Origin: Trileptium ribeirensis
Lineage: Eukaryota; Nematoda; Enoplea; Enoplida; Thoracostomopsidae
Length of the DNA stretch: 64,000 bases
NCBI GenBank assembly: GCA_030248225.1
Contig: JASANE010003656.1
Span: 38,470-102,469 of the forward strand
Reading direction: 5' to 3'
A program made the position numbers and the translations under genes. The notes under the pieces are model-generated. The model made no database searches and was not told where the DNA came from. It saw only the letters and a program-made list of their open reading frames with translations. Shown here piece after piece: positions 25,616 through 37,430 of the stretch. Positions within the stretch are counted from its first letter, which is position 1, and each line of letters opens with the position of its first letter.

Positions 25616-25984
25616 CCTCTTCTTCTTCTGGGCGCTATTCCCGCTTCAATGCGGGGTCGGCCATTTGGGTCTTCTTCTTCCAATTTGAGCGGTTCTGGGC
25701 GTCGTTCGGGTGGGCTTTGGCTATTTTCATGTCAACGTGTAGCGTGTCTGATCATCGTTGCTTCGGGCGGTCCTTGGGGCGTTTGCCGGTAATCTCGAGA
25801 TGGAGACTGGTCTTGGCGAGCGAGTTGTCCTCGGCGCGGAGGACATGTCCGTACCAGCCGAGTCGCTTCTCGCGCATCTTGTCGATGATTGGTGCAACGC
25901 TGTAGCGGCCGCGGATGTCGTCGTTGCGGACGTAGTCGAAGCGAGTGACGCCGCTGGTCCATCGCAGCATCTTGGTTTCCATGA
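25616..25984 (-). pseudogene. 5'-truncated RTE-type non-LTR retrotransposon, 3' end of ORF2
   Basis: The minus strand encodes the C-terminal tail downstream of the reverse transcriptase found in RTE-type elements. Motifs in order: METKMLRW, GVTRFDYVRNDDIRG, LGWYGHVLRAED and DRPKQR. This tail should continue through a Trp, but a TGA stop replaces it (just after KQR). The frame then resumes as SDTLHVDMKIAKAHPNDAQN and ends at a TAG followed by an AGAAGAAG tail. Only about 115 codons survive, so it is dead on arrival. The 17-bp flanking duplications fit target-primed reverse transcription. Confidence 0.85.
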
Positions 25985-26001
25985 CGTGTGTCCAATATAA
26001 T
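25985..26001 (+). repeat. Right target-site duplication of RTE insertion
   Basis: CGTGTGTCCAATATAAT, the partner of 25599-25615. Confidence 0.75.
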
Positions 26002-26316
26002 ATATGAATTATATATATGGTAGTTGTAAAAATTACACGAACTATGTAATTACATTTGTTGTCATTGCGCACGAAGGGCAGATATGGCCGCTACCATTTT
26101 GCACGCACAATTTTGACATACTCGCTACCATTACACTAGTAATGTGTATATGATGACTACCATAATTGTACATTAGTTGTATATATAGTCGTTCATTTTT
26201 CACATTTTGCGTCTGCGTTGATTTTACGTTTAAGCATATTATTGCTACCGCGCAGTGATAGCACCTATATGCTTAAAGTGGTCACTAGCTGCACGCATCT
26301 TAACGTGATTCCTGCA

Positions 26317-28482
26317 TAAACAAATCGTAAGTTTAAGTGTTTACATATTCAATACGATTATATTCATTTCTTTTCTGCCTACCTGTTACCCAATTTTCAC
26401 TTTGATAAGATTTTGTAAATTTTATATCGATCACAATACTGGCCATCCCACTCATAGTCCGCCATTTTATAGCTCAAATCGTCTGATCTGATTCGTATAA
26501 GCTCATAAATTGATATCGAAATCCTTGTGCCATTGTTTGGTTTCTTTCAGACCATATTTGAAAAAGTAATTTTGAATTAGGGTACACAAAAATTGCGAGA
26601 CTAGAGCACAGATTTTAAACATCTGAAAAGTACTGAACATTAAAGATACAATGGTGTCACACAAGGTCTTCGGCTTCTGCTGTATTGAAATGAATTTCGC
26701 CGGGTCCAAATTATAATCCAAACTCCTTTTACTAAATTTCACAAGCATTTTTAACGACAGTAATGAACTAACTCAGCCAGTCGTATTGTAGCCAACGCAA
26801 TCTCTGAATCCCGTAAAAATTTAGCGTTACATGTCTTGGCAATGTGGTCCTTGGGTAATGTAATTTGATATATTTAGCACGAGGCCTTAATTTATTTCCA
26901 TAAATTGTGGATACAGATTTTTTATTACAAACATTATCGTGCAAACACACGTAAACCGGCTCAGCTGAGCCCATCCGATAACTTGTCTTTAGATTGCTGC
27001 ATTTACTGATGGAATTTGAGGCTCGGAATGATTGTATAGGCCTGGCCAGAATTTATATTGGGGCTACCGGTCATAGTTATCAAAAGCTTTCGTGAAATTG
27101 AACTTGCAGCGAGTTTCACAAAAGCCATTCATTTTATGGTTCTGTTCAAACCTTGCAAACGAAAATAGGTTTTCCTAATATTGTCTGCGCTTGAAACAAA
27201 CTATCCAGTCGTCAACTTATTGTTTGGGAAAATTTCGTAAATTGTTGGTTTATCTAGATGGTGAGTTTACTTGCATACAACAATCGTCAATGCCAACACC
27301 TCCAAAATCGTCCTCTGTCGTTGACCGGATAGCTGTGTGCACCGCTGAAATTCTTGCAAGCGTGGCTTGGGGTTAAATCTTTGTGCCAAGATCAACTATT
27401 AGTATTAATATTACTGTGTAACAGTTGAATAGCTCACAGTAAACGTCCAGAAATTCGCTATTCCGACGTAGTAAGGTTCATCTAAAAACCCGTTAACAAG
27501 TATATTATATAGAGGTATTATATGTTTAAATGTATGGTACATATATAATATACATTCATACATTATAGGTTTAGAATATCGTGATAAATGGAATACACGA
27601 TATTTTATATTTGCGGTCGAAATTTTCTTCATAGTTGCAACGATTTTTCTCTTATTTACAAGGATTATGAAAGAAGAATTTGCATACGCATGCAGGGTTA
27701 GTTGTTACTAGATAGGATATTTGTCGTTGCTTTGTGCATAAGCTATTGTTTCAGACCTGTAAGGCTGTAACAAAGTTTTCGAATTTTGTCCATGCTTAGT
27801 TCGTGCTATGTATGAGGTTGCATACATATGGGTATCTTAACAAATGCTGAGCAGAATGTCAATACCCACACAAAACCCAACCAAGTTCGAGTTTAACACG
27901 GCTGGTTTACTGTGAACTTATATATATGAATTCGGCGAGGATCTATTTTTTGTCGTAGAAGTTGTCGTACAATCGTCGGTCAAAATCGGCGAGCGACTAG
28001 CGGCAAAACAAAGAAATTATAACCCGATTAAAGCAAATAAAGGTTGAAATTTTTGCTCTGTTGAGCGCGGCTGCGCACTTTCTAGCTGCTGATGATGTTT
28101 ATCAAATGACACAAACACCCAGTATTTGTAGCGTCTATTATTTTATTCAGAAGCGGTTACATATTCTTCGCCAGAATCTTATTATAGAACCTGGTGTATT
28201 TCATCAAATACATCAACTAAATTATAATTTATGGATTTAATATTTTACAAACAAATTTTGTGAGAATATTTGATTTAGTCTACCATGAGAATTGGCCTAA
28301 AAGCGGCATGTGTCCCATTTTAGGTGGTGGGAAATACATTCGTATGACAAAATGGGCACCTAAGAAGCCAGTAAAGTCAGCCTATATGTATACTTGATGA
28401 CAGGAGTATGTTAATCGTAGTATTTGTTTTCTCCTTATCACGCCAGCAATTTTAATATACACAACATAAAAATCAAGGACAG
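26317..28482. other. No gene recognised
   Basis: AT-rich sequence. The 81-codon and 68-codon minus-strand frames at 26503-26748 and 26768-26974, and the 61-codon plus-strand frame at 27191-27376, lack splice context and motifs. Confidence 0.4.
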
Positions 28483-28550
28483 TGCCGCAATAGCAGAGTG
28501 GTTATCCAATGTGTTGACAGCGTTCAGGTAGAGCGTTGATGACTCTTGGA
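28483..28550 (+). mobile_element. tRNA-like fragment
   Basis: A good A-box (TAGCAGAGTGGTTATC, Leu/Ser-type) and, at long-variable-arm spacing, a degenerate B-box (GTTGATGACTC). The stems do not pair well. Probably a tRNA pseudogene or SINE head. Confidence 0.3.
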
Positions 28551-28721
28551 AAACAATTATATTTGGAGACTTTATTTATATTTTATTTGAATTATTCAAG
28601 TAAAAATTGTGAAATTATTTACCACATTGTCTTGTCATATATTGCATCGTATCTTGTTAGCTTGATTTATCACTAACAATTAATACCTCTTTGACATGAG
28701 ACTAAAATCGATATATTTATC

Positions 28722-28769
28722 ATGGTCAAATTTTTGGCCTCAGTTGTCATAGTATCGCTCTTCAATCAG
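28722..28769 (+). CDS. Candidate signal-peptide first exon
   Basis: ATG opens 16 codons (MVKFLASVVIVSLFNQ) with the shape of a signal sequence, ending at CAG|GTACAA, a moderate donor in phase 0. The next candidate exon downstream (30275) begins in phase 0, so the two are compatible, though nothing else joins them. The frame stays open past the donor, so it may be chance. Confidence 0.15.
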
Positions 28770-29601
28770 GTACAATTCAAGCTACTCAAGTGTAAGACTG
28801 AATTGAACTGCGCTTTTAGACGGATCGGATTTTTTAAGCACATGCGTAGTTTTTTTGTATTAGTTTTATATGCTGCACTATTGTGTACGTTAAGCACATC
28901 ATAATTGAAGCTAGGCACGCTACAAACGTTAAGTTGTCTTTATTTCGCGCGATGGTTTTGCCATCGAGACCTGTCTTAGAGCTGCGCAATTTGCTATTAA
29001 ACCTGTGATTCTTTTTCATTAGGAAAACAGTTGAATCTGCGAAAAACTTCTGAATCGAAGTACTGAATTCAATTTTTGAGCACCAAGCCTGTGCACGTTG
29101 TATTTAATTTCCCTCTGAAGTCCGGAGACTCATCATCACCCTTAGCTAAACTTAAAGAAATATGTTAATGATACCACGTCTGCGAATATATTCAGCATAG
29201 CAATAAATGTATATCTATAATTATGGTTCTAATTGTTAGCTGTTGTATTGTATGATATTAGTTTCATTTCTGTGTATGCGTACCCTAACACGTACACATA
29301 TTTAGCGTGACTGGTGAGCATATGTTTATGTACTAACGGACGGGTCATTCATTTTATACACATATTTTGTGTGAAGTTAATTCATTTTTTGATATGTTTA
29401 ACGGTCAGAAAGCGAGTGGTTCGATATAGTTATAAAAACAGCCTATTGAAAATTAAACGAAGTGACCTATTCGGTCGCCGCCAAGTTACAGATGGAAACA
29501 CCAAATTCCAGCTTGATCATTGCCTACAAATTAGCAGTGGACTTATACACAAAACTATGAACCAGTATACGACCATCATATATGCTCATAAAGGGGGACA
29601 A

Positions 29602-29835
29602 TTTCCGGGGCTTTGACCATCCCCCCCTTGGGGCCTTGCCGTTCCGCCATGAATGGTCAATGGTGAAATGAGAGACTAAAAACTTGAAACTTGGGCTCCA
29701 AAAATTTCAAGAATTTATCTTCTGCGGAAGGCCTCCCCCTGCACGACGACATCCTGATCCCTCTTGGCGACGACTTCACCCGTGTGTGCCCGCTGCTCCC
29801 CCTAATATCTCGGACATCGCCCATGTATGACGACT
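29602..29835 (+). repeat. C-rich repeat family member
   Basis: C-rich edge (CCCCCCTTGGGG), then an A-rich middle, then GGCCTCCCCCTGCACGACG and a terminal TCTCGGACATCGCCCATGTA. Order and motifs match the blocks at 32095, 57320, 58020 and 59040. Confidence 0.6.
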
Positions 29836-30274
29836 GTTATTGCACGGGCCAATTTTAAAAAAGTTTGGGACATACACCATTCTGCTTCTGTCCATTAATA
29901 CGTATATTAATTTATGGAATACCATGCTTGTAGCCACTAAGTCGTTTCTTGATTTACCATGCAAATATTGAATAACAGCATAATGCTAGTCATCGTTGTC
30001 TTTAATGACAAATAGCAATCTTACTAATTTTTGCCACTTTATAGCTATTGCCAGCAAGCAATGGCCTGTCCATATGCACAGACAAAACTCATTCTTCGAT
30101 AATATAAGGGTCATAGTTTCCTGTTGAGTCACTATATTGTTAGGCAGCCCAAGCGAAACTGTCACTTGATACATTATTAGGTTCAGAATGCGCGAAAACC
30201 CGTTACTTCGCTACTCGTTCCTAGGATAATTAGGTTGCCTTACGGTAATGATTATTATATGATATTTATTTTAG

Positions 30275-30394
30275 GAAATAGCGGTGCTGGTACCTGGCGT
30301 TATATGTTTGTTAATAGCCGGTAGCGTTGAAGTATGGTATTATTCACTTGCTTTCGCTCCAAATAGAACACTTGGTGCTTCAGCTCTCGCTGCA
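30275..30394 (+). CDS. Candidate internal exon encoding a transmembrane segment
   Basis: A 120-bp stretch between a good acceptor (TTTATTTTAG) and a consensus donor (GTGAGT at 30395), open and in phase 0 at both ends. It encodes 40 residues: a hydrophobic helix (VLVPGVICLLIAGSVEVWYY) followed by SLAFAPNRTLGASALAA. Codon use is richer in G and C at third positions than the flanks. This looks like one membrane span of a multi-exon membrane protein, but I do not recognise the family and found no certain neighbouring exon. Confidence 0.45.
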
Positions 30395-32094
30395 GTGAGT
30401 CACTGCCAAAGTGCAGAAATTTGTATGATAAAACATATCTTCAATCACGTATACAGGTGCATTAATAGAATTATGACTCTCTGGCTTAAGCCTTAAGCCT
30501 TAGAGATGAATAATATACCATTTACTATTCTTTTACTGAACCTACCATTCCGTGCAAATTTAACAATTTGCCATTTAAGGAATTCTAGGTATTCTGTCAA
30601 TTAAGTCTCTTCAAAAATGAGTAGGCTTAGCATGTTTTTCAAAGTTGTACAGTGTTTCATGAGGTTAGTTTAAACAATGGCAGTAAGTCATATAGTGAAC
30701 ACATACTCAGAGCGACTTTCTGTGGATGGTATTATATATCTCTTGTATCCGTATCTTGTATGGCAATATATCATCTTCTACCACCAAAAACATTATATTG
30801 TCGGCGGTATGACATAATGGACGGTGGCCGATACACCTAGTATGGGCAAAATGTCCACGATCGTTTATATCGTAAACGCCGCATCATTAATTTTGTAAAA
30901 AATGTCACAATTTGAAAATTTAAATCCATTTGGCATATAAATTCAAATTGCATTGTCAAAATTTAAAGAGAAGCGTGAAACGAATTCTCTATAATTGTAC
31001 ATCTTGTACTTTTGTATATTGTTGATATTTTCATTCGCGCCTTATACCAACCGTTTTTCTAAATTCTGACAGCCAACCTCAAATTTTATAGCGGCTTTTA
31101 AATATAAATGCACATAAAAATTGCTATACTACCTGGTGTGTATTGCAGAGATAAGTGAGACAGAATGAATATATTTTAATAAGTATTTTCATGAATATTA
31201 AAATTTTTTATCAGTCTTTATGATGTTCATTTCATAAACTCATTTGTACACTACATTACCCTTATCCATATTCATGTGACATTTTAGTTGTATCATAATC
31301 CATTCATTTATTTTAAATTCACGCAATTACAAAAACTCGAATGGTTGCTGATACGCATCATATTGCATCATGTTCAATACATTTTGTATGGATTGTGCTG
31401 CAATCTGGACTTTAATTAAAATAATATGTTTGTTGACACGTCTAATAAACAATGACCGTTTTTGCTTTAATTTATATACTGTAATGTTATACTCAAGTTT
31501 CAATTTTAGGTATTCCTATTTATTGCAACGTTGATCTATTTGACTGATCTCATTGTAACATGGAGTACTATGATATATTGAATACCTTTAACGACAGCTA
31601 ACTCAACAATAATACATGGACATGGCTTCGATAGCGATGTACGGTGAAAAATCATCAGTTTTTGCGTCGTATAAGATTAATCACAGCATCTAATATTATT
31701 GTCTGCATAGCGTGATACAAGATATATAATCAAATCATTAAAAATTAAGACAAGAGAAATCATCAGAAATGAAATATTGTAGCAAAAGTATTAATATCGA
31801 AGCATTATGACCTGTTTAAATACACAAAAATGCAGTAATATGTTTCGTTATTGTATAATTATGACACTATATGTTTTCTTTGATTATGTGTAAATTTGGA
31901 ATTAAACGTCTATCAATATGTTCTTAGGTATTAACGTTGGGTGCATACCTAAGTCCATGTAGGTACTAAAATTTCAAAATCTCTAATGTTCTTTTCGCCA
32001 AGCGACCTATCCTGCAGACGCTTACTGGAAGTTTAATGTACCTACATTATTTGCCATGCACAACCGCATCAGCCTCCAGGCCTGTTCTATAGTT
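30395..32094. other. No gene recognised
   Basis: AT-rich, probably intronic or intergenic. The frame at 30652-30840 has no motif. Confidence 0.4.
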
Positions 32095-32345
32095 ATTGTG
32101 ACAGCCGGCCGGAAAATTTTGGGGAAAATAGGCCAAAAATTGGGAATAGTAAAAAATTGGGGGAAAAATAGGCAAAAGTTGGGGGAAAATTAGCAAAAAT
32201 CAGGAAACATTTTTGGTTCCAAAAAATTCGAAAATCTGTCGCCCCTGACAACCTCCACCCACACCGACCAGCTGCACCACGAAGTACCGCTATCCCTCCT
32301 ATGACCTCGGATATTGAACATGTACGGCCGAGATGTAAAAGCCGT
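32095..32345 (+). repeat. C-rich repeat family member
   Basis: Starts GGCCGGAAAATTTTGGGG, continues with several GGGGAAAAATAGGCAAAA-like units, then a C-rich CAACCTCCACCCACACCG and the family terminal motif CCTCGGATATTGAACATGTA. The 118-codon minus-strand frame over it simply translates the A-rich units and is not a gene. Confidence 0.65.
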
Positions 32346-33149
32346 CTCAACGTGGAGTATTTTCGGGGATTATGTTGTTTTGCGTGTTGTTGAAAATACT
32401 GGACGGCTTTCAAGCTCCCATTTATTTTGACAACTATCTTAATTCGCACAAAAAGAGTGACAGGCAGGCCCTTCTGTTAACCGAAGTTTAAAAAACATCA
32501 GTTATCGCTGTGTTAAAGGATTTAGGCTTTTGACTTTTTTCGAAGAAAATGTTACATCGATACAATTATTGATACAATTTACCCAACGGCCCGTGCAGAG
32601 CATCTAGTTTGAGTGATGGTAATGCCAAATACAAATATACCCTGCAATTGTTATCTATGGGACATTAATGAAGTAAATCATGTTTTCAATGTTTAATGCT
32701 CATATTCTCATATATTTATCTGAAATATTTGTATTTTAATAGTCCAGATAATACACTGAACGATAGAACAAGTCTTCTGACTGTTTAGGACAAATTCTTT
32801 AATTGTGCTATTTGGGCTATAAATTATGCCTGCAATACATGTCCGCAATACATTCAATAATTGACTTTATACACCTTAAAGTGTTGACAGTATGTAATCT
32901 GTAGGGAAATGTATTACAGTCAATGCACAATGGTGTTAACTCGTATCGAACGTAACGGGCCTTTTAGCCTTGGATCCACAAAAACGGTAAAGCTGCCGAA
33001 ATGAGGCACATTGTAATATTAAAAACATGATTTGGCATCTAACACGTGTTAATATTACATCGCGTGGAGTGTCAGACTCTTCATTTATGCATTATTGATG
33101 CTTATCACGTTTGAAACCTTAATTAAGCTAACAAATATACATAGTATTT

Positions 33150-33400
33150 CCGCCCTCCGTGCCGAAAGGGCGAGGAAAAATTTGAGAAATTTGGCAGATT
33201 TATTAAAACTTAGCTCAAATTCTCAAAAACATGGTAAAATTTTAGCAAAAATATGGAAAACTTAGGCAAAAATTCTGTAAAATTTGGGACACTCATAAGA
33301 ACCTAAAAGTGCAATATTTTGTTACCGTGATTTACCGTCCTCCAGAGTACCTCACCCTGTCCCCGTTGCAATCATATACCCCCCGCTAAACTGACCAATC
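33150..33400 (+). repeat. Probable C-rich family relative
   Basis: Same plan as the 32095 block: a GC-rich edge (GCCCTCCGTGCCGAAAGGGC, itself partly palindromic), then AAAATTT-type units separated by GGCAAAA, then a C-rich stretch (CCTCACCCTGTCCCCG). The terminal TCGGACCTTGAACATG motif is not seen, so membership is less certain. Confidence 0.4.
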
Positions 33401-33460
33401 ACGCGTACTTTATGATTCAAAACAGTTTCTTAAGAATTTCTTGTTTTTCTAAGTTTACAG

Positions 33461-33659
33461 CAAGTTGGCTACACTCGCAAAACAACAACTTTCACGAATA
33501 GTCTTTGTCATAAAATCTAAGAACATTGTGAAATATTGTTGCAAATTTGAAAAATTTGAAGTCATTGGCATCTCCCACCTGATGCGACCCGCATTTTTAC
33601 GAGAAGAATTTGAATTATACAGATTTAGAACAAAAGATGACCAAAAATTTTATGAATAA
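33461..33659 (+). CDS. Candidate terminal coding exon
   Basis: A pyrimidine-rich acceptor (GTTTTTCTAAGTTTACAG) at 33460 leads into an open frame of 66 codons ending TAA at 33657-33659. AATAAA follows at 33665 and again at 33819. The encoded tail is basic and aromatic-rich (KQQLSRIVFVIKSKNIVKYC, later MRPAFLREEFELYRFRTKDD). Composition and length fit a last exon of a spliced gene. The family is not recognised and upstream exons were not identified with confidence. Confidence 0.35.
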
Positions 33660-33818
33660 TTATTAATAAAAGTCTTAAGAAGTCACGACGATTCAAAAAT
33701 TTAATGATGATTTTTTTAATATTTTGTTGCATTTTGTTTCAAAATTTTCAATATATTTATTGTGATATAGTTTTGCTATTAAAATGTTTGATAAGTGTTC
33801 ACAATTTCAATATTTCAC

Positions 33819-33824
33819 AATAAA
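33819..33824 (+). terminator. Possible poly(A) signal
   Basis: AATAAA about 160 bases after the stop of the 33461 exon, a better-placed signal than the one only a few bases past the stop. Confidence 0.3.
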
Positions 33825-36110
33825 ATAAGTGAATAAAGCAAAAGTGCCTTCAATGAAGAGCACGTGAATCTGTCATGAAAAAATTCGATTTGTATATTTT
33901 AGATTCTCAACTTTGCTTTTTTCAAAAATGAGTTAAAACACGTCTATCTTAATTTATAATGCTTAGCTCAACAAAACATCAAATGTGCCAACTTGACAGC
34001 AGTCTACAAAATTATTTGCAGAATAGCTGGTTTATCCAAAAAAAGAAGAGCAGTACAATGGAGTCGTAAAACAACGGTGGTATAGCGCTTTTTCACAATG
34101 TCGCGCATACTAAAAGTTTGCTAGCACAGGAAAAAGTGCTAGTAAAAACTGTAGATTCCAAGACAACAAGTAGATAGATTACCAGCCAGAGTAGCACTAA
34201 GGTCAGTAGCGCAGATTCCTCCTTGAATATATTCGGAGGATATGAGACTTTAAAAGTTGGAGATTGCGAAAATGGTGACGAAAATGTTCAGTTATCCTAC
34301 CTGTAATTAATATTCTAAAGTGTGTCATGGTAAAAGAAATATTGTGGAATCGCGACGAAAGCTATAAATGGTGCGATAAAGAAGGATACGATATTAGAAC
34401 CTAAAATGATGATATTTAAGCTGGGTTATTGACGATAAGGTAACCTATCCAGGGCTTTCGATAACCGATTACCAGGTTTGAGGCACGCTTCTTCCATCCC
34501 AGCGAGATCAGCACTTACGATTAATCTTTGCTGCGCTAGTTTGAATGTCGTAGTTCATTATTAAGACTTGTAGATTCCAGGTTCTGGCTGAAACCCGATT
34601 CATAACGAAAATAGGTGCTGGCAATAACGAAACTGATATTGGTATTACTGCAGAGATATCGTTATTTTTAGTATATTACAATCAATATTTTAACATTTTT
34701 GTAAATCATTTATGTGTATAAAAGGTCAAGTGTTTTGACTACCGCTTGATATATTGCCAAAGTTCCTTATTAGAAGATAGTGATTACTTCCGCTTTTATA
34801 CCTTTAGCCTTTACTTGCCCATATATTAAAAAAATTGCTTAAAGTATAGGAAAATAAATTATCTGTTTCCATAAAATGATCGGTTTCGAGGTTTTAAATT
34901 TTCGATTGAACAAAGAAATGTTATCTAGTTTTTTTAGCAACTTTTAAAAATGTACGTGCAAGTGAGACACAAGTTAAGGCAAGCACGACCTTCCAAGCCA
35001 TTACCACTATCGATTGTAAGAGAAACATCTTACATTTGGCCAGGAATTGATCGTTTAAATTAGAAATGCTTTAAAAAGCCGATTAGTAAAATGATGAGTG
35101 TAATAACTGTAAAAATGGCATCGTTGAAGTAGCCACAAAGTTGAGATTATTGCGAAGCAAATTCTATCTGGAAGTTCAAAAATATATTTTGTAATGACAA
35201 ATTTAGCGCATTTCGCTATACACAACTGAATTATCAAAATAATCAAAATAGTGATCTCCACGCCGTTAAAAAAGACCGACCATAATTAACAAACGGCTGT
35301 GACTGGAACCAACAGCCGTTATTAATATGCGTCATAAACCGAACATGTGTGAAGTTTGCAGCATAAAATACATTATAACAAATAAAAAGACTACACGCCA
35401 AAATGGACTGACCACTCTTTTTATAAAACAAATTATAACGCTGTAGCAGTTACAACACTGCACAGCACAAAATCATAATGAAACATGCTAATATGCAAAT
35501 TAGCCTTCGACCTAACACGAACGAACAACAACAACACGAACCTGATTATAAACAAGAAGAGGAAGCAGCGCCAGTCGACAAGACTTTACATAAAGCACTT
35601 CCAACTGCCTGTGGGCATCAGTGCACTCGATTAGCGCAAATATTCCATTTTAATTAAACCAGCAACTTTCTAAAATAAAATGATGACCAAAGAAATATTT
35701 CGTGGCTAACATATAGTCCCCTAGTTGCGTGTTTTACCACTCTTGGCTCGTGGTTTGAATATATAACGTTCTGTGGTAGTTAATCAATTGTTATTACATA
35801 GGTGGGTTTCAGGCTATCTACTATTCTTTGCATTTCTTTTTTGTTTGATTTTTCAAATACCATTAATTAAATTCAAATTTTCGCTGTATTTGGGAATTGT
35901 CCGATTGAAGCACCTCTATGCGCATATATAATGTATGATGTTTAATTTCCCACTGAAGTGAAAATTTTCATTTTAAGCTTGTTTTAAATCATCGGTGGAA
36001 TATACATTGCTTTTTTTTGCAAAATATTACTCCTTTCCATTCGGTCTAGCTATAGACGATAGTCTGCTATTAGCATCGAAAATACCATACGTTCAAACGT
36101 TTGCCCTATA
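33825..36110. other. No gene recognised
   Basis: AT-rich, no exon-like frame or repeat structure seen. Confidence 0.4.
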
Positions 36111-36194
36111 ATGGGTACGTTATGGCTGTTTTCCTATTCATCACTAGTGTCAACTGTTGAGGCATTTATTTCTAGAGTAGATAATTCGATACTG
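36111..36194 (+). CDS. Candidate first coding exon with signal peptide
   Basis: ATG opens 28 codons ending at CTG|GTGAGT, a strong donor in phase 0. The peptide begins with a signal-like stretch (MGTLWLFSYSSLVSTVEA) that could be cleaved after VEA and continues FISRVDNSIL. Read-through would terminate 17 codons past the donor. Probably the start of a secreted or membrane protein with a long first intron. The family cannot be told from so few residues. Confidence 0.3.
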
Positions 36195-37093
36195 GTGAGT
36201 GTTACTAGGTTCTCTCAAATCGAATGTACTTTTATTGTTTAAAGCTACTGCAACGCATTTTGAGCAAAGAGATAAGGAAATAAATTAAGATCTTTGATAA
36301 ATCAGATACATTATTAATTCTACATGTCTGAAACCAAGGTAAGGGGAATAGTAGGATCACAATGTGCATCAATAGGAAGAGATACTGTACAATTAATTTA
36401 TATTTGTTAAAAAGCCAAAGGTATTATCCCGAAAGATCCATTTTGTATCAACATAAGATACCTCTTCGCTAAGCGAAAAACACAGTCCTAAGGGTCGCTT
36501 AGCCACAAACGCCGTCGTAGTAGCGTCGGGGCTGAATGCAAAAAGTGATTGCCATTGCAAAAGTTCACCTAAGTAAATATATGCGGTTTAAAATGTTAAC
36601 TACTCCCAAATCTTGCAACGACATAGCTGACAATTTGTTAAAAAATGTACTAAGATTTACGAGGAACGTGTTTGTTGCATTAACCGTAAGCGGAATTATT
36701 TATTAGAAATTCATCTAATAAACATTTCTGCTCACCCATAAATCTGAACCAGCTAAGTTATACTGCTATTTGGAGTTGCTTGTGATTAAAACTATTATTG
36801 TATTGAATAGAAAATTTATATTGGTCGAAGAGTAATTTGCTGTCCCTTTCTTCCTTCCTGGCGTCGCTAGGCCAAAGTATGGTGATAAAAACTGATCTGT
36901 GCGCAGCTTAACAAAGGCATTAACGCTAACACATGTAATGCCATGGCAATATTGTTTTATAACATGGTCGCTGCAATAGCTTACGGTGTGTAATTCGTGC
37001 ATGCACTTCTCTGAGAATGATGCATTTGTAAAGTTTGTAATTTGTAGTAGTGTGTGAAATAAACAGTATGCATAATAAGTGTTACACATTAAG

Positions 37094-37325
37094 GCCTTAC
37101 TAATAAGATCATAAAACAAATAGCCCTTGGTGCTCGCATTGGTGTGTCGTGTAGAAGCCTGCTGTTAGTTGGTGTGTAGTCTGTAGTGGTGAAAAACACC
37201 CTAAAACCACGTAAGTTACATCTCTTCGGGAACCATGTCCGGTACACTCGGCTGTTCCGATAGAATTCCAGGCAGTGCTCGGCTCTCAGGCTCTTAATAA
37301 TAAACGTTAAGAATATAATAAACAA
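37094..37325 (-). CDS. Candidate secreted-protein exon
   Basis: On the minus strand ATG at 37323-37325 begins a signal-like peptide (MFIIFLTFIIKSLRA) followed by EHCLEFYRNSRVYRTWFPKR with two cysteines. The frame runs to a donor-like TTA|GTAAGG at 37093. A second minus-strand frame at about 37020-36880 is cysteine-rich (EKCMHELHTVSYCSDHVIKQ, then YCHGITC) and follows an acceptor-like CATTCTCAG. The phases do not match for the best donor, so joining the two is unproven. No family assigned. Confidence 0.2.
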
Positions 37326-37390
37326 ACGACCTATACATGCATGATAAGATACAAATATGTTTGAACCGACCGCAGCTTTATAAATATTAC

Positions 37391-37430
37391 AATGACCGGG
37401 TCACCGAATTACCGGGTTATGGGTCGTAAT
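37391..37430 (+). repeat. CCGGGT-type short repeat
   Basis: GACCGGGTCACCGAATTACCGGGTT resembles, in short pieces, the CCGGGTCA-rich end of the window (63895-64000). It is probably a fragment of the same dispersed repeat. Confidence 0.3.

Larger units (their letters stand above)
25336..26316. mobile_element. Foldback / MITE-like DNA element, 981 bp
   Basis: The ends form terminal inverted repeats of about 44 bases with a few mismatches: TGCAGGAACCATATTAAGAT on the left, the complement of ATCTTAACGTGATTCCTGCA on the right, continuing through GCGTGCAGCTAGTG. Inside both arms are diverged repeats of a GCTACCATTGCACGC-type motif pointing in opposite directions. There is no transposase frame. The target duplication is not resolved. 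An RTE fragment is inserted in the middle. Confidence 0.75.

Noticed and set aside
25732..26000. Several overlapping frames on both strands over the RTE fragment
   Set aside because: They are shadows; only the minus-strand frame with METKMLRW and WYGHVLRAED has family support.
32093..32449. 118-codon minus-strand frame rich in Phe and Pro
   Set aside because: It is a translation of GGGGAAAAATAGG-type units in a C-rich repeat block.
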